Origin: Xenophilus aerolatus
GTDB taxonomy: Bacteria > Pseudomonadota > Gammaproteobacteria > Burkholderiales > Burkholderiaceae_C
DNA: 64,000 nt
Assembly: GCA_029968055.1 (NCBI GenBank)
Contig: JASCNX010000001.1
Span: forward strand, 992,001-1,056,000
Direction: 5' to 3'
Of this stretch, positions 10,055 through 18,749 are shown piece after piece (within the stretch, counting starts at the first letter, position 1; every line of letters starts with the position of its first letter). Below the pieces are notes generated by a model, which saw only the letters and a program-made list of their open reading frames with translations, was not told the DNA's origin and did not search any database. A program made the position numbers and the translations under genes.

Positions 10055-10081
10055 TTGACACCAACATCAACAAAGTACATC
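10055..10081 (+). promoter_or_regulatory. Candidate promoter for the acyl-CoA cluster
   Basis: A perfect -35 hexamer TTGACA (10055-10060) is followed 15 bases later by TACATC (10076-10081), or at 17 bases by CATCTT. The -10 is poor. It lies 21-47 bases upstream of the 3-hydroxyacyl-CoA dehydrogenase start and directly against the start of the divergent FimV-like gene. Confidence 0.4.
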
Positions 10082-10101
10082 TTTGGGACACATTTAAGAA
10101 G

Positions 10102-11622
10102 ATGAACGCGAAATTTTCGTCGACCGCCATCGTAGGCACTGGCGCCATGGGCCGGGGCATCGCTCAGATCGCCGCACAGGCCGGCAGCACCGTCTGGTTG
10201 CTCGATGCCCAGGACGGAGCAGCAAAAAAGGCCGTTGGCGCCATCGTCGCCCAATGGGACAGGCTGGTCGAGAAAGGACGGCTCGATCCGGCCCAACGTG
10301 ACGCCTATGCGACACAGTTGCGCCCCGTCGAGGCCCTTTCGGAGCTCAAGGGATGCGATCTCGTCATCGAAGCCATCGTCGAGAAGCTCGACGTGAAGCG
10401 CCAGCTCTTCAAGGAGATTGAGGAGGTGGTTTCGCCGGACGCGGTGCTGGCGACCAACACCTCCTCGCTGTCGGTCACCGCCATCGCAGCCGGCCTGCGT
10501 CATCCGGGCCGCTTTGCCGGCTTTCACTTCTTCAACCCCGTGCCGCTCATGAAGGTGGTCGAGGTGGTCGCCGGCTTCAAGACCGAAGCGGCGGTCTGCG
10601 ATCGCCTGCGCGAGTACGCGCGGCAGATGGGCCACAGTGCCGTGCTGGCCCAGGACACGCCGGGCTTCATCGTCAATCACGCGGGCCGGGGCTACGGCAC
10701 CGAGGCACTGCGAATCGTCGGCGAGGGCGTGGCCGATTTCGCGACCATCGACCGCATCCTCAAGGACCAGGCCGGCTTCAAGCTTGGCCCCTTCGAACTG
10801 ATGGACCTCACGGCGCTGGACGTCTCGCACCCGGTGATGGAGTCGATCTACCGGCAGTACTACGACGAGCCGCGCTTTCGGCCGAGCGTGATCACCGCAC
10901 AGCGCCTGGCGGCCGGGGCACTGGGCCGCAAGACCGGCGAGGGCTTCTACCGCTACAACGACGGCGCAGCCACCGTGCCCGCAGAAGCACCCGTGCCGGC
11001 GGTCGATGCGCTGCCGCCGGTGTGGGTCCCGCCGCGCGCCACGCGACGCGCCGAACTGCTGCGCCTGGTCCACACGCTCGGGGCCCAGCTCGAAACGGGT
11101 GCCGCACCCTCGTCGCAGGCGCTGATCGTCGTCGCGCCGCTGGGCTTCGACATCACCACCGTCGCCGCCGTCGAGCGGCTCGATGCCACGCGGACGGTCG
11201 GCATCGACATGCTGGTGGACGACGCCGCGACGAAGCGCCGCGTGCTGGCCACCAACCCCGCCACGCGGCGCGACATGCGCGATGCCGCGCACGCGCTCTT
11301 TGCGCGCGACGGAAAGGCCGTGAGCGTGATCCGCGACAGCGGCGGCTTCGTGACGCAACGCGTGCTCGCCACCATCGTCAACATCGCCGCCGACATCTGC
11401 CAGCAGCGCATCTGCACGCCGGCCGACCTGGAGACCGCGGTCACGCTCGGGCTGGGCTACCCCCAGGGGCCGCTGGCCATGGGCGACCTGTACGGCCCGA
11501 CGAACATGCTCGAGGTGCTGTTCAACCTGCAGACCGTGTACGGCGATCCGCGCTATCGCCCCAGCCCCTGGCTGCGCCGCCGCGGCGCGCTGGGCCTGAG
11601 CCTGAAGCACGAAGAAGAATGA
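10102..11622 (+). CDS. 3-hydroxyacyl-CoA dehydrogenase
   Basis: Oxidises 3-hydroxyacyl-CoA to 3-oxoacyl-CoA with NAD in beta-oxidation-type pathways; cytoplasmic. The 506-residue protein has an N-terminal Rossmann domain with VGTGAMGRGIAQIAAQAG (11-28), the TNTSSLSVT segment and the GFHFFNPVPLMK motif with the catalytic histidine, then two C-terminal helical 3HCDH domains. The second lies near 390-490 and contains DLETAVTLGLGYPQGPL. This two-domain layout resembles PaaH/PaaC of phenylacetate degradation, but no other paa genes are present, so a general beta-oxidation role is equally likely. First gene of a cluster of five. Confidence 0.93.
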   Translation: MNAKFSSTAIVGTGAMGRGIAQIAAQAGSTVWLLDAQDGAAKKAVGAIVAQWDRLVEKGRLDPAQRDAYATQLRPVEALSELKGCDLVIEAIVEKLDVKRQLFKEIEEVVSPDAVLATNTSSLSVTAIAAGLRHPGRFAGFHFFNPVPLMKVVEVVAGFKTEAAVCDRLREYARQMGHSAVLAQDTPGFIVNHAGRGYGTEALRIVGEGVADFATIDRILKDQAGFKLGPFELMDLTALDVSHPVMESIYRQYYDEPRFRPSVITAQRLAAGALGRKTGEGFYRYNDGAATVPAEAPVPAVDALPPVWVPPRATRRAELLRLVHTLGAQLETGAAPSSQALIVVAPLGFDITTVAAVERLDATRTVGIDMLVDDAATKRRVLATNPATRRDMRDAAHALFARDGKAVSVIRDSGGFVTQRVLATIVNIAADICQQRICTPADLETAVTLGLGYPQGPLAMGDLYGPTNMLEVLFNLQTVYGDPRYRPSPWLRRRGALGLSLKHEEE

Positions 11623-11662
11623 CAAGCGTGCCAGACAGCACACGCGAGACAGAGACAAGACG

Positions 11663-12442
11663 ATGACCGCAGAACTCAAGAGCACCAGCGAAGGCCGCAC
11701 CATGGTGCTGACGCTGTCCAACCCGAGTCAGCGCAACGCGCTGGGCCCCGAGATGTACGCCGCCGGCGTCGAGGCCCTGGGCGGCGCCGAAAGCAACCCG
11801 GACGTGCGCTGCGTCGTCATCGTCGGTGAGGGCGCCTGGTTCTGCGCCGGCGGCTCGCTGCAGCGGCTGCAGGCCAACCGCGAGCACGACCCGCAGGTGC
11901 AGGCCGAGAGCATCGAGGCGCTGCACAGCTGGATCGACGCGATCCGCACCTTCCCCAAGCCCGTGATCGCCGCCGTCGAAGGCGCTGCCGCGGGTGCCGG
12001 CTTCTCGCTCGCGATGGCCTGCGACTTCGTGGTCTCGGCGCGCGATGCGGTCTTTGCCGCCTCGTACAGCAACGTGGCCCTGTCGCCCGACGGCGGACTC
12101 AGCTGGCACCTCGCACGGGCGCTGCCGCGGCAGCTCGCCAGCGAGTGGCTCATGAAGGGCGAGCGCATCGCGGCGACGCGCCTGCACGAGCTGGGGCTGG
12201 TCAACGAGCTGACCGATGCCGGCCATGCGCTGAGCGCGGCGATGAACCTGGCGCGCGGCCTGGTCGAGCGCGCGCCGAATGCCCTCGCCAGCATCAAGGA
12301 GCTCATCAGCGAAGCGCGCGGCTGCGGGTTGAACACGCAGCTCACGAGCGAGCGCGACCACTTCGTGCGCAACCTGCATCATGCGAATGCCGGCATCGGC
12401 ATCGCCGCCTTCCTCGCCAAAAGCAAGCCGCAGTTCGAATAG
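11663..12442 (+). CDS. Enoyl-CoA hydratase family protein
   Basis: Crotonase-fold protein that would hydrate trans-2-enoyl-CoA, the step before the dehydrogenase encoded 40 bases upstream. The 259-residue length is typical. The first oxyanion-hole segment is GEGAWFCAGGSLQ and the second is AAVEGAAAGAGFSLAMACDFVV. The glutamate usual in hydratases near position 115-120 of the crotonase fold is not obvious: the sequence there reads AGAGFSLAM. The later acid segment is ALSPDGGLSWHL. It might therefore be an isomerase or another crotonase relative. Confidence 0.88.
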   Translation: MTAELKSTSEGRTMVLTLSNPSQRNALGPEMYAAGVEALGGAESNPDVRCVVIVGEGAWFCAGGSLQRLQANREHDPQVQAESIEALHSWIDAIRTFPKPVIAAVEGAAAGAGFSLAMACDFVVSARDAVFAASYSNVALSPDGGLSWHLARALPRQLASEWLMKGERIAATRLHELGLVNELTDAGHALSAAMNLARGLVERAPNALASIKELISEARGCGLNTQLTSERDHFVRNLHHANAGIGIAAFLAKSKPQFE

Positions 12443-12526
12443 GCCGCACGGCGGCGCTGCACCGCGAGCGGCCGAGGTCGCTCGTGCGACAACCCCTTCC
12501 CATCCAGTCGCGGAAAAGACAGACCA

Positions 12527-13246
12527 ATGGACGACCCCATTCTTACCATCGATGAAAGAGAAGCGATCAACGGTGGTCGCTGGTTCACTTCACTTTCACC
12601 CTCGCTGCGGCACGACATCCTCCGATGCGCTTTCGTCAGACGCTACAAGGACGGCGAACTCATCGCCGCACGCGGCGATCCACCCGATTCGTGGATCGCC
12701 TGCGCGAAGGGTGCAGTGCGCGTGAGCTCGACGGCCGTGTCGGGCAAGCAAGTCACACTGACCTATGTGGAGCCCGGCATCTGGTTCGGCGACGTCGCGA
12801 TGTTCGACGGGGACCGCCGCACGCACGACGCCTATGCGCATGGCGAGACCACCATCCTGTGCGTGGCACGCGCCGACTTCCAGAAGATTTTGTCCTCGCA
12901 CGTCGAGCTGTACGAGGCGTTGATGCGGCTGCAGGCGCGGCGCATCCGCACGCTGTTCGGCCTGGTGGAAGACCTCAACACCCTGCCCTTGCGTGCACGG
13001 CTGGCCAAGCAACTGGTGCACCTGGTGCGCAGCTACGGCGTGCCCAACCTGGCCGACGGCAGCCAGACCCGCATCGGTCTGCAACTGGCGCAGGAAGAAC
13101 TCGCGCAGTTGCTCGGTGCCTCGCGCCAGCGCGTCAACCAGGAGCTGAAGTCGATGGAGCGCGAAGGTGCGATCCGCATCGAGCCGGCCGGCCTGGTGGT
13201 GCTCGATCGCGATGCGCTCATGCGCATTTCGCAGGCCGACGACTGA
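12527..13246 (+). CDS. Crp/Fnr family transcriptional regulator
   Basis: A 239-residue regulator with an N-terminal cyclic-nucleotide-type beta-roll (about 20-140), the connecting helix EALMRLQARRIRTLF and a C-terminal winged helix with QEELAQLLGASRQRVNQELK as the DNA-binding element. The beta-roll segment WFGDVAMFDGDRRTHDAY lacks the Arg-Ser pair by which Crp holds the cAMP phosphate, and there are no N-terminal cysteines for an Fnr iron-sulfur cluster. The effector is therefore unknown. It sits between acyl-CoA genes reading the same way, so local control of this cluster is the simplest guess. Confidence 0.9.
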   Translation: MDDPILTIDEREAINGGRWFTSLSPSLRHDILRCAFVRRYKDGELIAARGDPPDSWIACAKGAVRVSSTAVSGKQVTLTYVEPGIWFGDVAMFDGDRRTHDAYAHGETTILCVARADFQKILSSHVELYEALMRLQARRIRTLFGLVEDLNTLPLRARLAKQLVHLVRSYGVPNLADGSQTRIGLQLAQEELAQLLGASRQRVNQELKSMEREGAIRIEPAGLVVLDRDALMRISQADD

Positions 13247-13285
13247 CGCACGCGGCGACCTGAACGAACAACAAGCTTTCGAGAC

Positions 13286-14392
13286 ATGACGCAGGATTTC
13301 AGCAACTTCATCGGCACGCGCGCCGTCTCCTCCCAGCACGCCTTCGACACCGACGCGCTGTCGAGCTGGCTGGCTACGCACCTCGATCGCTTCCAGGGGC
13401 CGCTGACGGTCGAGATGTTCAAGGGCGGGCAGTCGAATCCCACCTACAAGCTCGTCACGCCGCAGCGCAGCTACGTGATGCGCGCCAAGCCGGGGCCGGT
13501 CGCCAAGCTGTTGCCGTCCGCGCATGCCATCGAGCGCGAGTACAAGGTCATGAAGGGCCTGGCCGGTACCGATGTGCCCGTGCCCGCGATGTACTGCCTG
13601 TGCGAGGACGAATCCGTCATCGGCCGCGCCTTCTACGTCATGGAGTGCATGGAAGGCCGCGTGCTCTGGGACCAGTCCCTGCCCGGCTTCAGCAATGCCG
13701 AACGGGCCGCGTACTACGACGAGATGAACCGCGTCATCGCGGCCCTGCATACGGTCGACTTCGCCGCGCGCGGCCTGGCGGACTACGGCAAGCCCGGCAA
13801 CTATTTCGAGCGGCAGATCGGCCGCTGGAGCAAGCAGTACAAGGCCTCGGCCGACGGTGCCGGCGAGCTGTCGCAGCCCATCGAGGAGATGGAGCGCCTG
13901 ATCGACTGGCTGCCCACGCACATGCCGGCCAGCGCGCGCGACGAGAGCAAGGTCTCGATCGTGCATGGCGACTACCGGCTGGACAACGTGATGTTCCATG
14001 CCACCGAGCCCCGCATCATCGCCGTGCTCGACTGGGAGCTGTCGACACTGGGCCATCCGCTGGCCGACTTCAGCTACCACTGCATGTCGTGGCACATGCC
14101 GCCCACGACGGGCCGCGGCATCGGCGGCGTCGACGTCGCCTCGCTCGGCATCCCGACCGAGGCAGAGTACATCCGCCGCTACTGCGAACGCACCCGCATC
14201 AGCACACCCGAGGCGCTCGCGCCCGACTGGAACTTCTACCAGGCCTACAACCTGTTCCGCATGGCCGCGATCCTGCAAGGCATTGCCAAGCGCGTCGAGG
14301 CAGGCACCGCCTCGAGCGAGCAGGCCGTGGCCTCCGCCCGCGGCGCGCGGCCGATGGCCACGATGGCCTGGCAGTTCGCCCAAAAGGCCTAA
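13286..14392 (+). CDS. APH/choline-kinase-type phosphotransferase
   Basis: A 368-residue protein of the aminoglycoside phosphotransferase fold in the subgroup linked to acyl-CoA dehydrogenases (the N-terminal part of eukaryotic ACAD10/ACAD11). Visible kinase elements are the glycine loop region [12 protein letters not shown], the lysine in VMRAKPGP, the catalytic loop [11 protein letters not shown] and the metal-binding [18 protein letters not shown]. In ACAD10/11 systems the kinase phosphorylates 4-hydroxyacyl-CoA so that the paired dehydrogenase can remove it. The next gene encodes just such a dehydrogenase, 40 bases downstream, which supports that reading. Confidence 0.9.
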   Translation: MTQDFSNFIGTRAVSSQHAFDTDALSSWLATHLDRFQGPLTVEMFKGGQSNPTYKLVTPQRSYVMRAKPGPVAKLLPSAHAIEREYKVMKGLAGTDVPVPAMYCLCEDESVIGRAFYVMECMEGRVLWDQSLPGFSNAERAAYYDEMNRVIAALHTVDFAARGLADYGKPGNYFERQIGRWSKQYKASADGAGELSQPIEEMERLIDWLPTHMPASARDESKVSIVHGDYRLDNVMFHATEPRIIAVLDWELSTLGHPLADFSYHCMSWHMPPTTGRGIGGVDVASLGIPTEAEYIRRYCERTRISTPEALAPDWNFYQAYNLFRMAAILQGIAKRVEAGTASSEQAVASARGARPMATMAWQFAQKA

Positions 14393-14432
14393 GGCCCTTT
14401 CCCACCTCCCTACCCCACCCCCAGGAGACACC

Positions 14433-15704
14433 ATGGACTTCGACTTTTCGGCCAAAACCAAGGAGCTCCAGAAGCGCGTGAGCGACTTCATGGACGCGCA
14501 CATCTTCCCGGCCGAAGCCGAGTACACGGCCGAGCTGGCCGCCAACACGGCGGCAGGCAAGCGCTGGTCTGCGCTGCAGGTCATCGAAGGGCTCAAGGAA
14601 AAGGCGCGCGCCCAGGACCTCTGGAACCTGTTCCTGCCCAACGACACGGCCGAGATCGCCAAGAAGAAGGGCGGCGGCCTGACCAACATGGAGTACGCGC
14701 CGCTGGCCGAACTGATGGGCCGCGTGCCATGGGCCTCGGAGGTCTTCAACTGCTCGGCGCCCGACACCGGCAACATGGAAACCATCGCCCGTTACGGCAC
14801 CGACGAGCACCGCGAGCGCTGGCTGCAGCCGCTGCTGGACGGCAAGATCCGCTCGGCCTTCGCGATGACCGAACCCGAGGTGGCCTCCAGCGACGCGACC
14901 AACATCTGCACGCGCATCGAGCGCCAGGGCGACGAATACGTCATCAATGGCCACAAGTGGTGGATTTCCGGCGCGGCCGACCCGCGCTGTTCGGTGTTCA
15001 TCACCATGGGCAAGAGCGACCCGGACGGCCCGAAGCACTCGCAGCAGAGCATGGTCCTGGTGCCCGCCGATGCCAAGGGAATCCGCATCGTGCGCCCGCT
15101 CAACGTGCTGGGTTACGACGATGCACCGCACGGCCACGTCGAGATGTACTTCGAGAACGTGCGCGTGCCCGTGACCGACATCCTGCTGGGCGAGGGCCGT
15201 GGCTTCGAGATCGCGCAGGGCCGCCTCGGCCCCGGGCGCATCCACCACTGCATGCGCCTGATCGGCCTGGCCGAGCGCGCGCTCGAACTCATGTGCCGCC
15301 GCGCATCGTCGCGCGTCGCCTTCGGCAAGACGGTGGCGCAGCAGACGGTGACGCAGGAACGCATCGCCGAGGCCCGCTGCAAGATCGACATGGCCCGCCT
15401 GCTCACGCTCAAGGCCGCCTGGCTGATGGACGTGGCTGGCAACAAGGTTGCCAAAACCGAGATCGCGATGATCAAGGTGGTGGCGCCCAGCATGGCCTGC
15501 CAGGTGATCGACTGGGCCATGCAGGTGCACGGCGGCGGTGGCATGTGCGACGACTTCCCGCTCGCCTACGCGTATGCGGGCGCCCGCACGCTGCGCTTTG
15601 CCGACGGCCCGGACGAGGTGCACCGCAACGCGATCGCCAAGTGGGAACTGGGCAAGTACTCGACGGACAAGCGCGAGAGCGCGCCGCCGGTCACCCGCTT
15701 CTGA
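14433..15704 (+). CDS. Acyl-CoA dehydrogenase (ACAD11-like)
   Basis: FAD-dependent enzyme of the acyl-CoA dehydrogenase family. The 423-residue protein has the substrate/FAD signature [16 protein letters not shown], the middle beta domain with [13 protein letters not shown], and the C-terminal [20 protein letters not shown] and [17 protein letters not shown] segments found in the ACAD10/11 subgroup. CAGGAG at 14422-14427 gives a ribosome site five bases before ATG 14433. With the kinase-like gene upstream it may degrade 4-hydroxy acids, and with the hydratase and dehydrogenase genes feed products into beta-oxidation. Confidence 0.93.
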   Translation: MDFDFSAKTKELQKRVSDFMDAHIFPAEAEYTAELAANTAAGKRWSALQVIEGLKEKARAQDLWNLFLPNDTAEIAKKKGGGLTNMEYAPLAELMGRVPWASEVFNCSAPDTGNMETIARYGTDEHRERWLQPLLDGKIRSAFAMTEPEVASSDATNICTRIERQGDEYVINGHKWWISGAADPRCSVFITMGKSDPDGPKHSQQSMVLVPADAKGIRIVRPLNVLGYDDAPHGHVEMYFENVRVPVTDILLGEGRGFEIAQGRLGPGRIHHCMRLIGLAERALELMCRRASSRVAFGKTVAQQTVTQERIAEARCKIDMARLLTLKAAWLMDVAGNKVAKTEIAMIKVVAPSMACQVIDWAMQVHGGGGMCDDFPLAYAYAGARTLRFADGPDEVHRNAIAKWELGKYSTDKRESAPPVTRF

Positions 15705-15742
15705 GCCAGCCTATTCGGCGCGCTCCATCTTTCATGGCAACG

Positions 15743-15773
15743 GCCGCCGGCCCGCAAGGGTCGGCGGCTTTTC
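15743..15773 (+). terminator. Rho-independent terminator of the acyl-CoA cluster
   Basis: An 11-base stem GCCGCCGGCCC / GGGTCGGCGGC (one G-U pair) closed by a GCAA tetraloop and followed by TTTT. It ends the five-gene cluster 39 bases after the last stop. Confidence 0.92.
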
Positions 15774-15792
15774 TTCCTGAAACCGGCGGCCG

Positions 15793-16953
15793 TCAGGCCG
15801 GGAGCAATTTGGAGCGGATGAAGCGCGCGCCACGCTGCAGGCGGCGCAGGCGCTCGCGCAGGCTCACGGGCCGCTCGTAGGCGCCGAGCCTCGGGCGGTA
15901 GCGCAATGCCCAGGCCTGCCGCATGAAAGGGGCGTTGGCCCGCACGGGCGTACCCGGGCCGCTTTCGCCGGCCAGGTAGTTGCCGTCGTAGGAGCGCAGC
16001 ATCAGGAGGCCGTCCCGCAGGGGCACGCTGTGGAACAGCGCAGCAGGCCCGGGCTGCTCAACCAGCCGCACCACATCGTCCTGCCGCGCATCGACGCTCA
16101 GGGAGTGCCCCTTCGGACTGCGCAGCCCGACACGGCCGAGTCCATGGTCTTCCAGACGGAGCTGCAATGCTGCCGTCTCCGGACCACGCACCCAGCGAAG
16201 CGCTTCGCCGGGCGCGTCGGTGCCAGACAGCCAGGCGCCGGCCGGGCTGCGCAGCGCGAAGCTGTCGTCCAGCGCGGTGGTCAGGCGGGGGTCGTCGATC
16301 TCGTCCAGGCCGACGAAGCGGTAGCCCATGCCTTGCAGCCGCGGCACGAGCGACCGGGTGAGTTCGAGCGTGCGGCTGCGCTCGGCCACGACGTCCATGT
16401 CGGCCACGCTGTCGTGCATGACCACGATGCCGCTGCCGTGGCGCTCGATCTGCGCCAGATACTGCTGCTCGGCCTCCTCCACCGACTGCCCCAGCCGCCA
16501 GCAATGGCAGTCGATGCCGGGCACTTCCCAGTACACCGGGCCCACGTGCCCGAGCGAACTGCGCAGGTCGATGTTGAGTTCGTCGGCCACTTCGGGCGAC
16601 CACTTGCCGTAGGTCGCGCGCAGGAAGACCCGCCCGTCGCGGCTGTAGCGACGGATGAGCCCGTCCGTGCGGATGACCTGCTCGCGCACGTCGCCCCCGG
16701 CAGCCACGTAGTACGGCATGTCGGGGTGGTCGTAGGTGTGGTTGCCGATGATGTGGCCCGCCGCGTGCAGGCCAGCCAGCACTTCGGGGTGTTGCTCGGC
16801 ATATTTGCCGACAACGAAGAAGGTCGCGCGTACCCCGCGCTCGGCGAGGAAAGCGCCGATGGCGGCACTGTCCGGGCCCGGACCGTCGTCATAGGTCAGG
16901 CACAGCGTGCGCTCGGGAAGACGCAGCCCCGCGATGCTGCCGCGCTCTAGCAT
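15793..16953 (-). CDS. NodB-type polysaccharide deacetylase with C-terminal beta-trefoil-like repeats
   Basis: The 386-residue protein starts with a carbohydrate esterase 4 (NodB) domain: TYDDGP at 20-25 supplies the catalytic Asp pair, NHTYDHP at 71-77 the metal-binding histidines, and VVMHDS at about 177-182 the last motif. Residues 231-352 hold three repeats with the same core, ALRSPAGAWL (233), GLRSPKGHSL (276) and MLRSYDGNYL (318), spaced 43 and 42 residues, the spacing of a beta-trefoil such as a fascin-like sugar-binding module. A basic tail follows. No signal peptide is evident. The ATG overlaps the end of the glycosyltransferase gene by seven bases, so the two are coupled. Likely deacetylates an N-acetylated sugar or polysaccharide precursor; substrate unknown. 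Confidence 0.85.
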   Translation of the reverse strand: MLERGSIAGLRLPERTLCLTYDDGPGPDSAAIGAFLAERGVRATFFVVGKYAEQHPEVLAGLHAAGHIIGNHTYDHPDMPYYVAAGGDVREQVIRTDGLIRRYSRDGRVFLRATYGKWSPEVADELNIDLRSSLGHVGPVYWEVPGIDCHCWRLGQSVEEAEQQYLAQIERHGSGIVVMHDSVADMDVVAERSRTLELTRSLVPRLQGMGYRFVGLDEIDDPRLTTALDDSFALRSPAGAWLSGTDAPGEALRWVRGPETAALQLRLEDHGLGRVGLRSPKGHSLSVDARQDDVVRLVEQPGPAALFHSVPLRDGLLMLRSYDGNYLAGESGPGTPVRANAPFMRQAWALRYRPRLGAYERPVSLRERLRRLQRGARFIRSKLLPA

Positions 16954-17981
16954 GGCTGGCTGGCCTGCGGACTTACCTGCTCGCGTGCGCCGAGGACGCG
17001 CTCGAACACCCGCAGGTACTGGCTGGCCACGTGGGGCCGCATGTGGCGATCGAGGAACAGGCCGCGCTCCGCCGTCCTGGGCTCGCCTTCGTCGAGCGCA
17101 CGCTCCATCAGGCGGTGCAGACCGATCCGGTCGCCCATCGCGAAGGTGGCGGCATGGCCGGCGACGGCCTCGGGCAGGCCGCCCGCTTCAGCCACGATCA
17201 TGCGGCAGCCGCAGGCCAGCCCCTCGAGGGCCACGATGCCGAAACCTTCGGGCCCGGTCGAAGGAACGACCATCGTGCGGTGCCGGTTCAGGCAGCGCGC
17301 CAGCGCTTCGCCTTGGAGGTAGCCGCTGAACCGGATGCGGTCCTGCAGCCGCAAGGTTTCGACCTTGGCGCGCAGCCTGTCGTAGTCCTCGCCTTCGCCC
17401 ACCACGGTGAGCGTGAAGGGCCGCTGGATCAGCCGGCAGGCATCGATCAGCATGTCGCAGCCCTTCTGCGGCACCAGGCGGCCGACGAAGACGAAGTCGC
17501 GATCGCGCCGCTCGTCCGGATACGCCCGGAAGACCGAGTCGTCGTAGCAGTTGTAGATGACGTCCGAATCGGTCCCCACCACTCGCGACACGCTGGCGCT
17601 GACCGCCACGTTGCGGGTGGCATGGCGCACCATGCGGCGCTTGATGCGGGTCTTCAGGCCATTCCCCTGGGTGAGGTGGAAGTCGTTGTGCGACACGACC
17701 CACTTCTTGAAAGGATTGAATGCAAACAGCCAGGCGCCCTTGAGCGTGATGTTCGGCATGTAGACCAGGTCGGCCCAGCAGAACAGCTGCAGCTGCTTCC
17801 AGCGCCGGCTCGAATGCACGATCTCGATGCCGTACAAGGGCGGCGCGTCGCCCTGCGCCTGCTCGGTCACCACCTTGACGTCGTGGCCCGCCCGGATGAA
17901 CTCGCCCGCCAGCATGCGGGTATGGTTCTCGATGCCGCCGATGGCCGGATAGAAAACCGAGCTGTAGATCAGAATCTTCAC
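16947..17981 (-). CDS. GT4-type glycosyltransferase
   Basis: A 344-residue GT-B fold glycosyltransferase of family GT4. The N-terminal half begins MKILIYSSVFYPAIGGIENHT, with the glycine turn used in acceptor binding. The C-terminal half has FVFVGRLVPQKGCDML and the E-x7-E nucleotide-sugar motif in GPEGFGIVALEGLACGC. The start is GTG 17981, since no ATG in frame is suitable; a purine-rich AAGGGG lies about 11 bases upstream. The gene heads a two-gene unit with the deacetylase. Expected to transfer a sugar onto a cell-surface or exported glycan; donor and acceptor cannot be read from the sequence. Confidence 0.9.
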   Translation of the reverse strand: MKILIYSSVFYPAIGGIENHTRMLAGEFIRAGHDVKVVTEQAQGDAPPLYGIEIVHSSRRWKQLQLFCWADLVYMPNITLKGAWLFAFNPFKKWVVSHNDFHLTQGNGLKTRIKRRMVRHATRNVAVSASVSRVVGTDSDVIYNCYDDSVFRAYPDERRDRDFVFVGRLVPQKGCDMLIDACRLIQRPFTLTVVGEGEDYDRLRAKVETLRLQDRIRFSGYLQGEALARCLNRHRTMVVPSTGPEGFGIVALEGLACGCRMIVAEAGGLPEAVAGHAATFAMGDRIGLHRLMERALDEGEPRTAERGLFLDRHMRPHVASQYLRVFERVLGAREQVSPQASQPC

Positions 17982-18061
17982 GACCGGCGCCCCTTGAACT
18001 CTTGTTGAACATGGTGAGCACGCCGGTGTAGCGGTTGTTCTGGGGGCGCTCGTTGCCGCGA

Positions 18062-18092
18062 AGTGTAAAGAATCGTTCAGGCTCCGTTCAGG
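18062..18092 (-). promoter_or_regulatory. Promoter with 7-4-7 direct repeat for the glycosyltransferase-deacetylase unit
   Basis: On the minus strand TACACT (complement of 18062-18067) forms a good -10. The -35 position, 17 bases upstream, is covered by a perfect direct repeat CCTGAACG-GAG-CCTGAACG (complement of 18074-18092) with an 11-base period. Such repeats replacing the -35 are typical of promoters activated by PhoB/OmpR-family response regulators. The unit's start codon lies about 75 bases downstream of the expected start of transcription. Confidence 0.55.
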
Positions 18093-18181
18093 GAAAACTG
18101 GATCGTCCGACCCACCAAGCAGGATTTATGCCGCGGACGCGCACAAACGTGTTAGGGACTTTTTTCTTACCCGGATATCGT

Positions 18182-18661
18182 TCACAACGGCTTCTGCAGA
18201 AAGAGCGCCTGCCCGAAAGCCGGGTCGAGCTGGTAGCCGGCGAATCCCTCGCGCGCGTAAGCCCGCAATGCGGGCCGGTTGCCCGAAAGCACCTCGAGCG
18301 TGAGCTTGCAGGCGCCGCGGCGGCGTGCCTCCTCTTCCACGCGCGCCAGCATCCGCTGCGCCACGCGCTGGCCGCGATGGCCTGCCTTCACCACCACGTC
18401 GTGCAGATTGACCAGGGGCCGGCAGGCGAAGGTGGAGAAACCCTCCATACAATTGACGAGACCGATCGCCTGATCATCGTCGAAAGCCAGCACGCTGAAG
18501 GCTTGCGGCCGCTCGGCGAGCGCCTGGGGCAACGCGGCCTTCACCGCCGGGGACAGTGGCGTGCCGCCGCCGGCGGGATCGCGCGCGTAGTGGTCGAGCA
18601 GTTCGACCAGCGCGCGTGCATGGACGGGGTTGCGGTACTCGGCCAGGCAGACGTCGATCAC
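18182..18661 (-). CDS. GNAT family N-acetyltransferase
   Basis: A 159-residue acetyltransferase. The acetyl-CoA binding motif is seen in VVKAGHRGQRVAQRMLARVE (R/Q-x-x-G-x-G/A type) and is followed by CKLTLEVLSGNRPALRAYAR and EGFAGYQL, the usual last strand and helix of the GNAT fold. The start is GTG 18661, with GGAG five bases upstream. Substrate unknown; closest in feel to GNAT proteins acting on small amines. It follows glmM in the same direction after an 88-base gap, but a functional tie to amino-sugar metabolism is not shown. Confidence 0.88.
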   Translation of the reverse strand: MIDVCLAEYRNPVHARALVELLDHYARDPAGGGTPLSPAVKAALPQALAERPQAFSVLAFDDDQAIGLVNCMEGFSTFACRPLVNLHDVVVKAGHRGQRVAQRMLARVEEEARRRGACKLTLEVLSGNRPALRAYAREGFAGYQLDPAFGQALFLQKPL

Positions 18662-18749
18662 ACCGACTCCAGGGCGCGCTGCAGCACAGGCACCGCGACC
18701 ACGACGGCATCATGGGGTCGGGCCTCGTCTCGGGTGGTGACCACGGCCA

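Noticed and set aside
15743-15773. The stem at 15743 as a mobile-element end
   Set aside because: The GCAA-closed stem plus T-run is a textbook terminator and no transposase or target duplication is near.
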